Part shown: piece after piece, positions 47,307-59,348 of the stretch
How the letters are laid out: the number at the start of each line of letters is the position of its first letter
How positions within the stretch are numbered: the stretch's first letter is position 1
Assembly (NCBI RefSeq): GCF_001625305.1
Contig: NW_017803876.1
Location: forward strand, 2,910,096-2,974,095
Length of the DNA: 64,000 nucleotides
Source: Branchiostoma belcheri
Lineage: Eukaryota > Chordata > Leptocardii > Amphioxiformes > Branchiostomatidae
Direction of reading: 5' to 3'
Translations under genes and position numbers: made by a program
The notes under the pieces: model-generated
Database searches by the model: none
The model's input: the letters and a program-made list of their open reading frames with translations, nothing else
Told to the model about the DNA's origin: nothing

Positions 47307-49204
47307 CTACCTGACCTCGCCCTTCTGCAATATTGAGTTTTGATTCTTGACGCTCTGTTTGGTCAGGCGGGCGGCTAATTTCATCTGTTTGAGGAAGGGC
47401 ATTTCCTTAAAGGAGGCGGCGACCTGGAAACAGCCCTTGGCGTCTTCGTGTGAATCGATCGTCCTGAAGGCGTTACGGAAGGCCTTGGACAGCTCTGTGT
47501 TGGTGTGGCAGGCTATGGGCGGCAGCTGGTGGATGACGCTGGCCTGTTTGGTCTTTCTCTTGTCGGGAGAATCTTCAGGGGGTTGTCCCGATACCCGCGA
47601 CTTGACTACCGGATGGCTGCCCTCGGGCCTCCCAAAAACAAGGTCCCCGCCATTTTTAGCATGATTTCCTCGCGAAGCTTTGCTCCTTGGCGTGAGGGGG
47701 CCCTTCGACTGGCCGGTGGTCAGTCGTTGGTTTGTCTGGGTCACGTCAAGTGATGGGAGCGCCAGTCTGGCCGGAGATTTTCTTCCGAAGGATTTAGTTT
47801 CTCCGGCGACTTCCGTACCTTCAACGCTCTTCTGTGAGCTGAAGCTGCCTCTGACAGACGCGCTCCACTTTCCGCTTTTCATACTCGGTAAGTGTAGAGA
47901 CGACCTCTCTTTATGCGGGGTTACAGATAGTCCGAGATCTTTAGATGCGCCTGGGCCGGCCCTCGAGGTCGCTGTCCTCTTCCAGCGACCTCCCTCCTGT
48001 CGGGGCCTCTTCCCATTGGTTGGTGTGATGACAAGGATGTTTTTCACGTTAGTCATCCCGATCCTGAACGTGTCGGCAGGAGTGCGCGGCATCTTGGACC
48101 TCGGCACGGCGCTCCTCTCGCTTCTGCCGAACCCGTCCACGATAACGCCCTGTCCCACGAGTCCCCTCTCCTTGAACACGTCCTGGTTCCGCTGGTACAG
48201 GGCACCCCCGATGCCGTTCAACAGACACACGCGAGTCCTCGCTCGGTTCGCCCATCGCCGCATTTTCCTGTAGATGTTCATGGAACAGACCATGCCCGAG
48301 CCGTGGCAGTTCAGAATCACGCTGATCTTGTTGAGCAGGAACAGCGCGCACTCCTTGTGCTTGTTCCTGAGGGAGTAGGACAGCGGGAGGAGCCCGTGGC
48401 CGTCTGGCTGCGTCACGCAGGAGAAGTCGTAGAACAGGAAGACCCGCAGGACCGTCAGCTGTCCGAATTCTGCAGCCTCGTGCACAGGCGTCTTCAGCCT
48501 TTCGACGTGGGACAGCGTGTGGCACCACTGCCGCGCGGGGTGTTCTCCGACCGGGTCGTCCGGGCGCGTCCCGGTGCGGATCAACTGTTTTGCCAGCGAG
48601 CTGTGTCCGAAGTGCGCTGCAATAAACATGGCGACGCGGTTTTGGAACCTAGCAACGCTGGGTCTCGACGACGTGTAGAGACTAACTAGCGACTGATTCC
48701 CGTCCGCCGCGGCCTTTAGAAAGTCATTCCACCCATTCCACGTCTCCAGTCTTAACGTAGTTCCGATCTCTACATTGTATTGATCTAAAGTGTTGCAGTC
48801 ATACATACCGACCCCGTCTTTCGTCAGCCGGAAAGTGGTGACAGGTAGACCGCATTTTTTGGAAACGAGGCCCCGCAGTTCCCCGACCGTTGTCCCGTAA
48901 GTTTGACATTCTCGTCGTCCAGGATGACGATAGTCTGTCCGTTGTAGACGGAGTGGATGAACAGGATCGGTCTGTCCACGTCCTTGACTGTACACTTGAG
49001 AGTCGAGGCCTGGCTGACACCGATGTCTGTCAGAACCCACTCGTCCTGCAGCGATGACCCGGCGAAAGACAAGATGACAACCTGCTCCGTCGCCGACACG
49101 TCAAACTTGTACCTTATCATGTCCTTGATGGCCTTGGCCTTTGTCAGTCCTGGTTTGATCCTGACGGATAATCTGTGCCCCCCGAAAGCCACGAAAATCT
49201 TCAT
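47307..49204 (-). CDS. ANKUB1: ANKUB1-like protein (ubiquitin-like domain plus ankyrin repeats), single exon with one frameshift
   Basis: A protein of unknown biochemical role, recognised by alignment to human ANKUB1. The first frame (from 49204) gives MKIFVAFGGHRLSVRIKPGL and a ubiquitin-like domain through STLKCTVKDVDRPILF. Near 48888-48904 the homologous sequence moves to another frame and continues with GTTVGELRGLVSKKCGLPVT, MYDCNTLDQYNVEIGTTLRL, ankyrin units (RVAMFIAAHFGHSSLAKQLI, TPVHEAAEFGQLTVLRVFLF) and VIVDGFGRSE, ending ILQKGEVR. A one-base loss explains the shift. No splice signals fit an intron there, so it is an assembly error, a polymorphism or a disabling mutation. The body, about 630 codons, is otherwise intact and intronless, unlike the multi-exon human gene. 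Confidence 0.85.
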
Positions 49205-51497
49205 TTTGTCGCAGGTGTCGACCCTTCAGTGGTGAGAATTGATCTGTCCGCGGCGGTTGCTAAGACACAGTTCGATCTACTGTAACTCACCTACGTACTG
49301 CGCGCAGGCTTACCGCCGGTCCAATTCACTTCAGAGGGCAAAACACACATTAGCTGCTTGCCGACAACCGATTCGTCTTGCGCTGAACAAACAGTGCCTT
49401 TGTTTCTGCCCCTTATCCTTTCCATCATCGCACTTTAGTGTTCCAATGCAGGCGTACAACGTCCCGTTCAAATTCCGTCGCAGTGGTCGGTTGCTAGTTG
49501 TCACAAGCCCTCGGAATATTAAGCAAACTTATTAACTGTAGCACTTGCAGTGATTAAGTGGACTTTAACCACCTAACTCCGTGGTTACCGATCTGATTAA
49601 TAAGAAAGTACTCGAAGCCATATTACGTGCCATAGTTGTCAGTGAGCCTCAGTTCCCCGGTGCTTTATTCGTAAGGCAACAGGATTATCGGGAGGTTTTT
49701 GTAACGAGAGGCGGTGTTGTATGTGTGCAGGGCGTGTCTCCACAACAATCTGCCCGATGCGGCCTGCACGCAATAAGAAAAGCCTTTCTTGACGTTGAAT
49801 AGAGGCCCTGACACCATCGCGTGTTGTACCGGTGTCTAACAGTGGTTCAGGCGCCACACCTGGTTGACTTCAGAAGGCCAACGTTAACAACCATAGCCGA
49901 GCCGGGCATGTGGAGTAGATGGGACAATGCTTGCGCGTAAGCTCAGCCCCAGTGTTTACACTGGCTGGCTCACGGGAAGCCGCACACCTGCAGCCAAGGG
50001 TGGGCTGCACACATTCACGGTGTTTTCAAACAAAAACACCAGGGTAAAATCGGTCGTACAAATAGTACTTTTTAATCTCAAGAGTGTGTAATTCCGCAGG
50101 TGAGTGCTCTATCTAGCAGCACTTCTGATCCTGACACCGAACACGAACATTGTGTCGATTTTCCTGACGCAACCGACGGTGCACTTGAGGACACTTTTAG
50201 ATGGGCAAGGCTAAAGTTGGCTCATTCCGGGGCCAAGAGTTCACAAGTGTTGTTCCGGATGGTTGCTGAAGAGTAACACGAACACAGTCCCCGGGCACTA
50301 GTGGGACGCACTTCGCAGTCCTCGACTACTTTTAGAGTGTGCCACTAAAAGGTGTTTTGTCAAAACTATGCCTAGGTGAAATCGTCACGTGACAACATCA
50401 AAGCATTAAAAACTTGAGGGATTATCTACCACAAATACTGCCATCGTCAAACCTACTCCAAAATTTGTCTGGAGTGTGGGGCGAAGGGCACGTTAAAACT
50501 TAATGTTTTCATATCGGTCCGAAAAATCAAATGAACAATGCCTCGAGGTAATGCGAAATTAATTAGACTTAAGCGACACAAAATAAACAACGTTAGCAAA
50601 GCAAAACTTCACCCCAAAACAATTATTTAAGTTCAAGACATGGATGGTCACGCGCTCCAGCCCGTTTCATGAAGCTGTGAACACGTTTTCCCGACAAAGT
50701 GGGCAAGATTTAGTTACAAGCCACCAGGTGAACTGGAAAGGTCAGGCGGCTGAACACGGCACGATCATGATCGTACATAAGCCGTGAACTTTCGTCGTGT
50801 GTATGTAGGGATGTGCTTTCAACTGCAGCAATACAAGGGGCATTTGTGTTTTCAGACATAATATGTAGAGGGGGAAGCTCGGGTGAGAAATCTGGCCGCT
50901 AGAAGGCGCTGTGAATGCAAATTCACTGATTTCAGCGCTTGAGCATGATAATAACTAGTACCATGCTTCCGGTGTGCGCCGCGCCCGCATGCGTGTGTAC
51001 GTGTGCGTGTGCTACGGTGTGTGTGCGTCTGTGTGTGTGTATGAAGGGCAGGCTCCACTGAGCCGGATCTGTGGTACGCAGTTGAGGCAATATACAATAT
51101 ACTAGTGAGCTTTACAAATAGCAGAGGACAGTTTATCCCAGCTGGCCAGGGTTTACCATGGGCACCATTCTGTTTGATTAACGTCCGCTTCAATAGTTGC
51201 TTCAAAAGTCGCTGCCAAAGCGGAAGGTAAGTAAGCAGAATGGCACCTAGGTTACACAGAACTATAGAGGCTGTGATAAGTCTTACTGCATACTGCACTA
51301 ACTGTCATTTAGGGTCTTGCCTGTTCAACTCGGGATCCTTGGTTCTACACAGAGTTGCCAGAGGGATGATGAGATAACTGTCTCACGTCGTGTGGACGTG
51401 AAGTAATTTATGATATTGGCTAGTCCATTATATAAGAGACACTGCGCTGGGATAGATGCAGTATGGAACAAGGGAAGGCGACAGGAAGCCTAAATTG
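49205..51497. other. Intergenic sequence upstream of the ANKUB1-like gene, nothing recognised
   Basis: Probably includes the ANKUB1-like promoter. A CTCF-like motif lies at 50893-50910. No gene or long repeat recognised. Confidence 0.55.
50893..50910 (+). promoter_or_regulatory. CTCF-like motif
   Basis: TGGCCGCTAGAAGGCGCT matches the vertebrate CTCF core (TGGCCASYAGRKGGCGCT style) except for single substitutions. No occupancy can be inferred. Confidence 0.3.
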
Positions 51498-51556
51498 GCG
51501 CGCGCGCGCGCACACACACACACACGCACGCACACACGCACACACACACACACACA

Positions 51557-51637
<81 letters not shown>

Positions 51638-51692
51638 ACACATATACACGCACGCAAGCACGTGCACAAACACACACACACACACAAACACA
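51498..51692. repeat. Long (CA)n microsatellite with a (GC)n start
   Basis: A (GC)n tract runs into nearly pure CA dinucleotides to about 51632, then interrupted CACA/CACG units. The apparent long open frames here are dinucleotide artefacts (THTHTH or CVCVCV). Alternating purine-pyrimidine sequence of this length is prone to Z-DNA and length change. Confidence 0.97.
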
Positions 51693-53318
51693 AGAAATAG
51701 CCGTGTAGTTTTCCTTGTCAGTTGACACTTCACTAACGATACTCCAACACGATTTCCCCTCCACGTTCCCGTATGCACAAGTCACCTCACAGGTGGTGGA
51801 GGGATCGGAACAGCCTTGAAACCGCCTCTGCTGCTTGTAAAGATAAGACATGGCTCCAGACAAACAGATGGGAGAAGCGGCTCGAACTGGCGCCATCAAA
51901 CCACAAGTTACTCATTATTCCGTTTTAAAGAAGTTAACATATCCTGGTGATTTGTTTTGGCTTCCCACGAATCTGCTCGTAACCGCAACAGGTACCTGAG
52001 TTTGTTGGCGCAATATAAAAGTTGTGTGAAACGATATGGATATATAACCAGGTAAATTGTGATTGTTGACGCACAAAAAAGCGTCGAGATGTTTGCCGTG
52101 TGTACGTTCCCTGCGATTAGACAACTTTCATTGCCACACTTCACAGTATTTCAGTGTTACTACACTGCAGTGAACACCGCTCTCTTGAGAAATTAGGCCG
52201 AGCTTTTAGAGCTCCGATATTTCACTCGCGTGTGCCTAATAGCCTGTCAGTTACTACTTCTGACGTACATGATAACGTAGGTGCGTAATGCATGTGTGCA
52301 CAGATCGTAGTGATAAAAAGTGCCGGATACGCATGATTAGAGTCTAGTTGTAAAGAAACGGGTCCTGCACTCTGAAATGTTTGTAGATTGATTGAGGATG
52401 CCACGGAAGATATAGCCTCCATTACGGACCCCACTGGGCTTTGTTGTTTCTTCAACTACGCGCTGATAGGTAACATACCGGGTTCTGATTACTTGCTAGG
52501 TTTTAAGCCCTAGAACGTTTTGATGTATTAAAGCCTTCATTATTCAAAGAAGAAGCTACATTATTCAAATGGGTACTTCTAAGGCTATGTGACAGCTGTC
52601 TCCGCACGCCTAATCACTTTAATAGTTCAAGTAATTAAGCAGTATTTCATCATGCCTGTTGTAATGTGTGATCAAAAGTACTAATATTGCTAATAAGGCG
52701 TCCAAAGCATCTGAGACGTCATGATGTGATGAATCATAATTGCACTTTCTTTTAACAACAAAAACGGATGGAGAGAAGAAAGAAGATACACACAGCAAAT
52801 CATCGTCAGCTTTGTATGAACCGCCATGTAAAAGCGTGCGGAGGAGGGGGTGCATGGAGGGGTTCGTTGTGACGTCAGTAGCGGTACGGACAAAATGTAT
52901 ACATCCTAGTGCGACTAGGCGGCACCACTGACATATACCTTTGGTAATATGAACAGAGCATTGGCTGCAAGTCTCTATATAACATGACATTCAGACGTCA
53001 GTTTGATGCTGTTTAATAGCTCTGTCTTTCCGGATCAATTACTCGAACCGCGTACAAGAAAGGAAGAAGGCGAGTCCCACCCACGTGCGGCATGGTGGCA
53101 TCACTGTTGCACGACAGGCCGGGGCAACAGGTCTCACTCGAGGGGAATCAAACTGAATGAATGACGAGCTATCAGACTTACAAGGGTTGTAACTAACGGG
53201 AATAGGATAAGTAAGGATTCAGGATATCACGTATATGACAGGAAATGACAAACCTGCTACTATCTGTACATTTATCTTAAGCTAATGCATATGTCCATCA
53301 CATAATTTAGTGATAGTG

Positions 53319-53530
53319 TTCAGCACCAAGGACAGGCATGTTCAGCACCAGGGACAGGCATGTGTGTCTGTGCGTGGATAGTGTTCAGCACCAAGGACAG
53401 GCATGTTCAGCACCAGGGACAGGCATGTGTGTCTGTGCGTGGATAGTGTTCAGCACCAGGGGCAGGCATGTTCAGCACCAAGGACAGGCATGTGTGTCTG
53501 TGCGTGGATAGTGTTCAGCACCAGGGGCAG
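53319..53530 (+). repeat. 65-bp minisatellite made of RE1/NRSE-like motifs (seven copies)
   Basis: TTCAGCACC-(AA/AG)-GG(A/G)CAG occurs at 53319, 53341, 53384, 53406, 53449, 53471 and 53514. The period is exactly 65 bp: two motif copies 22 bp apart, then a TGTGTCTGTGCGTGGATAGTG spacer. Each copy has the perfect RE1 left half TTCAGCACC, and five of seven have the perfect core GGACAG. The last bases (GCATG) differ from the consensus CGCC. Confidence 0.95.
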
Positions 53531-56500
53531 ACATTGAGGGAACTCTATGTATGAAAGAATGGGTGGGGAATGATCTTCTCTTCCAAGGTCGTTACAGTAT
53601 ACATGCCCATATAATAGTTACTACCCTGTAGCGTCTGCTTCATTGCCCCTATATATGCCAATTTGGCGCCATCGGTTTAAGGGCAAATGTTGTTAAACGG
53701 CTGGGTGATTTGGTATTTCAAATGCTACATAATTTGCTTAGTATTTGTAGCTACACGTAGACGAGTTATTGTGAAGGTGGTAGCAAGGTCAGGATGGAAG
53801 TCGTCGTTCCATAAAACTGTAATATTGTACAAACCGCAACCGTCATTACTTGTGTTATCTTTAATCCAGTGTGACGAGTAGCCTAATGGGATAGATGAGA
53901 GGCAAATTATTGGGAGATTACGTTTGTCTACTGTAATGATATGGAAAAATTAGACGTAATCCCGAAATCATGACAGATAATTACTGACAATCGAATTGTA
54001 ATAAATTAGCTTGTCATAAACTATCAGCAGCCCAATCTTCGCATCGATGACACTCCTTTGTTTCCATCGACTGTTGGCGAAAGAATAAGCTATAAGCTAT
54101 ATGTGAGACCCCCATATGTTTGTATGACCAAGAGCTAATATGCCGACCTATTGTAAGGACTGTACAAAAAGGGCGACTCTAGCCCCAAGATCACGCCGAG
54201 AGCACATGTAGATTTTACGCCCTGTCCATATCAATGTTCATAAGCCGGACGAGATCGGGCGACATTCCAAACGATATCAGATGACCGGCTCTGCTAATAA
54301 TGAACGCCACAGGCACTCCGTGAAAATCCAGCAATAACGGAAGATGTCCCGTTGAGATTTCACGTTACTCATTCACGGTCAACCTGTCATAGTAATCATT
54401 CAGGAAATCAAATATCAAAACACGTACAAAAGATATTCTGACTGAGGTGCGTTAGAGGGTCTTCACCAACAGAACTGATTTGTGTATACAGAAATTCTGA
54501 TATATGAACGACACGTATGTAAGAAAATCACCGTAAATGTTACGTCAGACTCTGCTACAATCAATTCAGTCTAATTACATAACTAAATATTAGTCGAAGT
54601 CAAAGAAACTTTACTAGCCTACGGCAGATAATCAAGAGTCTTAATTATAGCTACTTTCACAGCACATTCATTTAAAACATTCACAATTTTCAAACGAAAT
54701 GACTTGAAATTCTCAGAAAACAGCTATACAATCATTGTGCGCACGCATTGAACTGATCTTTTGAGCGCAGTTGTAGATCGAGGGATTATCTATTCATATG
54801 CTGCTGTGAATCCCCTCATACCCGGGACATTACCAGAACCGACGTGAAACCGGATTTCCTCCTCTGTAATCTCTGTAAGTCACTTCCAGAATGTGCGATC
54901 CTGTATCAGAACTGATCTGTGAGACACCTCCATATCTGCAGAATATGTGATCCTGTCACGTCAGCCAATATGACAGCCGTAATAGCCTCTTGGCAAGTCA
55001 TATAGGCAGTTTCATATAGATAACACATTATTAAATGTGTGCGTCCCCGTTGAAGTACACGGGAAATTAGAAGTGACAAGGAGACAATGAATCATTCATG
55101 CTCTCTTGTCTGATTTTCCTCAGCAACAGGTAGACGTGGCATGACCACCATCCACCTTAAGCCCAATTTGTGTAACGGCTGAGTAAATGTTAGCCACAAG
55201 TTGAAGGAGACTACAGGCTGACAATAACACCTACCCACTTCTCCAAACCCGCCATCTAGAGACTATATAACAAAAACCCCTGCAGGTGGTCTGTGTTTAA
55301 CTGAGGAGGCGTCCTCATGGGTGACAGACGGGTGTGTTTCAGTAAAGGCAATCAATCGCTCATATCACACTGTGATAAAAGAGGCACGGTTTGCCGGAGG
55401 ACGTCGGTGCTGTTTCCCTTATTCTGTCATTTGTCACGTTTAGATGTACCCAGCCTCTTGACGCAAGAGTATAACAAAACGCCATTACTTTTCTTCAGAG
55501 CCGATGCGTTCCGTCTACGTGCCGCCACACAGGCGGATCAATGTAGACGCGGACATAACTTTGCAGTAGGAAGATGTATAGCAGCTCAGTACTTTCCCAG
55601 AGGTTAGCGGGTCAACTCTGCCAATTACGCGGCATCCTGCCAGGATGCATTTCGTTCTGTATAACGTTATATGTACTAATGCGTTCCCTGTGAGGGAATG
55701 TAAAATTGCTCACTTTGACGTCAGCTTCGTTTGGAGAAATGTTCTCGGCTTCAGTCCAAGACATGGCTTTTCTTTCATAACTCACTAAAAGCCTCCTCGC
55801 CATCACGTCATGGATGTACAGTTCACTGGCGCGACTGAAGACTTGCCCAGTAGGAGGACGGAGCGCCAGGCGCCATAACTTCCTCATGTTGCCGTCAACT
55901 TTAGCGCTGGACAAATTTAATGGCGCACTCAGAAAGCAAGGCTTCCTGAACCTGGAATCCCGTCGTTCAGACGCAGAACGAAGTTAATCGAATGTGAAAT
56001 CCAACTTGACTTAAGGAGACAAAAAGGCCGACATGGCCCATAACGTCATGCAGTGGAGCGACTTGTCCAGTCTTAAGAACCCATCAGCTAGCCTGCCGCT
56101 TGAATGAATTTGCATCGGCATGCATAGATTTATGTAGCATGGGATGTCACGTTCATGTGAATTCTTTCCTTTGTGTTTTTATATCCAGTCCAGTGTTACC
56201 ACGTTTCGCCTGAGTTTGAGGTTATTCTGTATTATTCGGATCCACACAGATACAGATACAGATACTCACTTAGTGCGGTACCGCTATGTGTTTCCTGTTT
56301 TTCCTGCTTAGCACTTACCACTAATGGGACTTCATGAACGCTCACCACTACCGGGGGACAATGGGGTGTTATAAGGGATTCGTATGTTTTTTCGTGGGTT
56401 TCTCTGTTTCCTGCTACAGTATTCTGTACCAGATTCTTTGGATTACTCGAAAAATGATAAAAATTGGCTCGATAATTTGCCAGAACCGGCAAAGGAGCTA

Positions 56501-56824
56501 CACATTTACAATTCCCCCTGTACGTATCCAGCCTACTTGGTGAAATTTTACTATTTTCTCAGCAATCCAAAGAGTCTGTAAAATAACTACATGTATGCTT
56601 AAGTTCGCTCGGGCCCCATGACAATTTCGCTACTTTTTTTTGTTAAAAGATAAATAAGCAAATACAAAAGATGACGACGCACTAAGTTAGATCGATCTTA
56701 TATCAGCGCCGCAACTTCTAAGAGCCCTGCCTTCGCTTGATGTTTCTTGTAGGACACGGGTAAACGTTCGCACCTTGACCTTGCTGCAACACTTCCACAG
56801 CGTGGAATCAGCAAACCGTGCATG

Positions 56825-56945
56825 TCCTCCCCGCGGCCCCGCCCACCTGTGGAGCCCGCCGCGCGGCCTTATCGCGCGACTCCATTACGCGGCGTGATGG
56901 GATGAACTAACGCCACCTGCGGGCTGCAGTCAGACGCCGAAGCCG
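56825..56945. promoter_or_regulatory. Compact CpG-rich patch
   Basis: CCCCGCGGCCCCGCCC, GCCCGCCGCGCGGCC and ATTACGCGGCG stand out from an AT-rich surround. A GC box and a CACCTG E-box are visible. It could be a promoter or enhancer of an unrecognised transcript; no gene assigned. Confidence 0.3.
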
Positions 56946-59348
56946 CCGATTCTTCACGTGGTGTTCACATAAACGGAGCGGGATTCCAGGCTTTGTGATA
57001 GTCTTTACAACCACCGAACTCGGAGATACAAGGGGAGAAAGCGCTCAGTGGTGAGGGCAATTGTCCTCTGTTATCATAAGGGCAGAACTGACCAACGTAC
57101 ATAGGCTGGGAAATGACTGGTTACCTTACATAAGTAAAGCTTATCACCTAAGGCATTTATCAACAAGGCGTACATTCCCTTTCTGCTATATACCTTTCAC
57201 GAGTAAAAGACCTTTAAATGTCAGGTGTAGTGTCCGGCCACTGCCCTCTGGTACCGATTGCTTCAGGGGCACTGACCCTTTCTATTAAAGCGTTAAGCCT
57301 CAAACTCTTTATGTTCTCCTGTTAGTTTGGTTCATTTTAATCCACGAGGAAATTGCAGCAGAAAGCCTTGTAAATTACTATGTATATAAGACCGAGTGTA
57401 CACACAGGGTATGCACACAGACACACTAAAAAGTATAGAAAAGCGAAACGTTCGTAATATGTGCGGTTTACGTCAACTCATTCATAGATAGTAAGTAGCT
57501 TTGCAGCGAATTGGATTTTCTACTAATACAGGATGTTGTGCAGAGAACGCGCCAATCACAGACTAGCAGTTGAGTAAGTCTGAACAAACATTTCAGGAAG
57601 GATGTAATGGATTAGTCTTCGTTTTGCAGGAAACCCGCGATTTCAATGCGTTCTAATCCGCCTTGCTGCGACACTGACCGTCTAACCACCGTCTAATGCC
57701 ATCTCAACGCTGCGGCGTAGCAGGAATGCATTAGCAACAGTCATGGAATGAGGCCGCTGGGAGTTCTACACGAGTAGACTTTTACTTGACTCCAGTCGAA
57801 GTCACAATTATAGGCTTTCTGCCCAGCTTACTAGTGCTCAGGTTAATCGTCTTGGCGTGTACCTTAATCTTCCCACTCATGTCTTCCACGGAAATGCGAT
57901 CATGTGGCGCGTCATTCATCTTTCTTCATGTGCAGGACGTTTGAGTCGCTGAGGAGGGGTCACTGTCGCCTGGTTTTACGTCATGTCAAGCAGAATGGCA
58001 GAAAGGTTTGATTGAGTTTTAACAACGAGCAGTACTTTTTAATTTTCAAGCTCGGAAATTGCGTCGAACATGCACAAAGTGCTAAAGGAGTCTATTTCCG
58101 GACAACTCTAGAATTTGGCACACACCACTGGACATAAGTTCTAATATTAGAAGTAATCAAGACAGATCGGATATATTGACTCAGGAAATGCGTCAGTCTT
58201 TTACATCCTTTTAGAAATAGACAGTTCCCGAAATTCCGTTATCTAGATTGTGTTTCCTTATACCTTCCCTCACTTTTTCCGGGATGACACCTGTTACTCG
58301 TATATAAAACATATTTCCCTAATGTCCATGCGTTCTGGTACTCAGAGCATAATGTCAAGGATATATGATACCGAAGATGCCTTATAATTGTTACATATCA
58401 TGACATGATATTGGTTCGTCCGTATGCCAGTCATGTGCATCTCAGTACCCCGGATTTGTCTACACATATATGCCACTTGCAGAACAACTACAACACCCTT
58501 AAAACAGCAAGACAACAAGAAGACGAATAGCTTTCAAATATATTATTCTCAAGACAAATATATGGTTTCGTTACTTTGGTGGTACTCCTTCAGCGGTTGT
58601 TTAAACTTCTCCTTATCTTAAAGCTGAAACATTTTTGAGTAACATTCTAGCAGCACGCCGTCACTAGACAAACAGGTGAACATGTTACAGTATATATAGC
58701 TTTATCTTGGGTACATATGTATATTTAGATGTCTAAATTTAACTCTCTTGGATATCTAAGTACATACCCCTAGTACGTTATCCACTACAGTTTAAAATAT
58801 ATCGTCTTTTGAAAAAGATCATTAAAGAATACAATCTCATACAACAATTCCCTCTGTAGCATGTAAAGCCCGATGCGGAACAATTTGGCTCCTATGGTAC
58901 AGTAAAGTGATCCATTAAGCCTATTTCCTTGTCAGAAGAATAACGATACAACACATATATCCCACAAGACGCCCCAAAATAGCAACTTTTATGACTGCAC
59001 AATGAAGCTGATCTACAGCGTCTGACATTGTGGAATAGATCTGCCATACATCGTGACAAATGGATAACGTCCTCTGTACTGGGATTCATATGAACAGTTA
59101 CGGAACTTCGATCTGGAGTACATTACATGTACGTAATGGGAAAAGTTTATGTTTTAGTTCGCCCCGGTCAACCTAAGGTGAAAATACTTACAAAGGGACA
59201 TTCTGCAGTACTTCCTTCAAACGGTTTTAACACCTTGGGCTGCATTACAGACATTCCCTATAAAATTCAAGGAGCTTGACCGCCTCGTGGCCTATAGATT
59301 TGCAGGGAAAGTCCACCTCAGCTGTTGTTGCAGTAGTGGCGCATGCAG

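Larger units (their letters stand above)
51693..59348. other. Intergenic sequence downstream of the GPCR, apart from the minisatellite
   Basis: No conserved coding sequence recognised. It contains the RE1-like minisatellite and a compact GC-rich patch (56825-56945). An open frame at 55612-55914 (minus) has a strong GTGAGT donor but no recognisable homology. Confidence 0.55.

Noticed and set aside
47680..48689. Long open frames on the plus strand across the ANKUB1-like gene
   Set aside because: Antisense to the conserved ubiquitin-like/ankyrin protein; no homology of their own.
51420..51778. Open frames of 69-116 codons rich in Cys-Val or Thr-His
   Set aside because: They are translations of the CA/TG microsatellite, not genes.
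55612..55914. 100-codon minus-strand open frame with a strong GTGAGT donor inside
   Set aside because: Could be a 5' exon of an unknown gene, but no continuing exon or homology was found.
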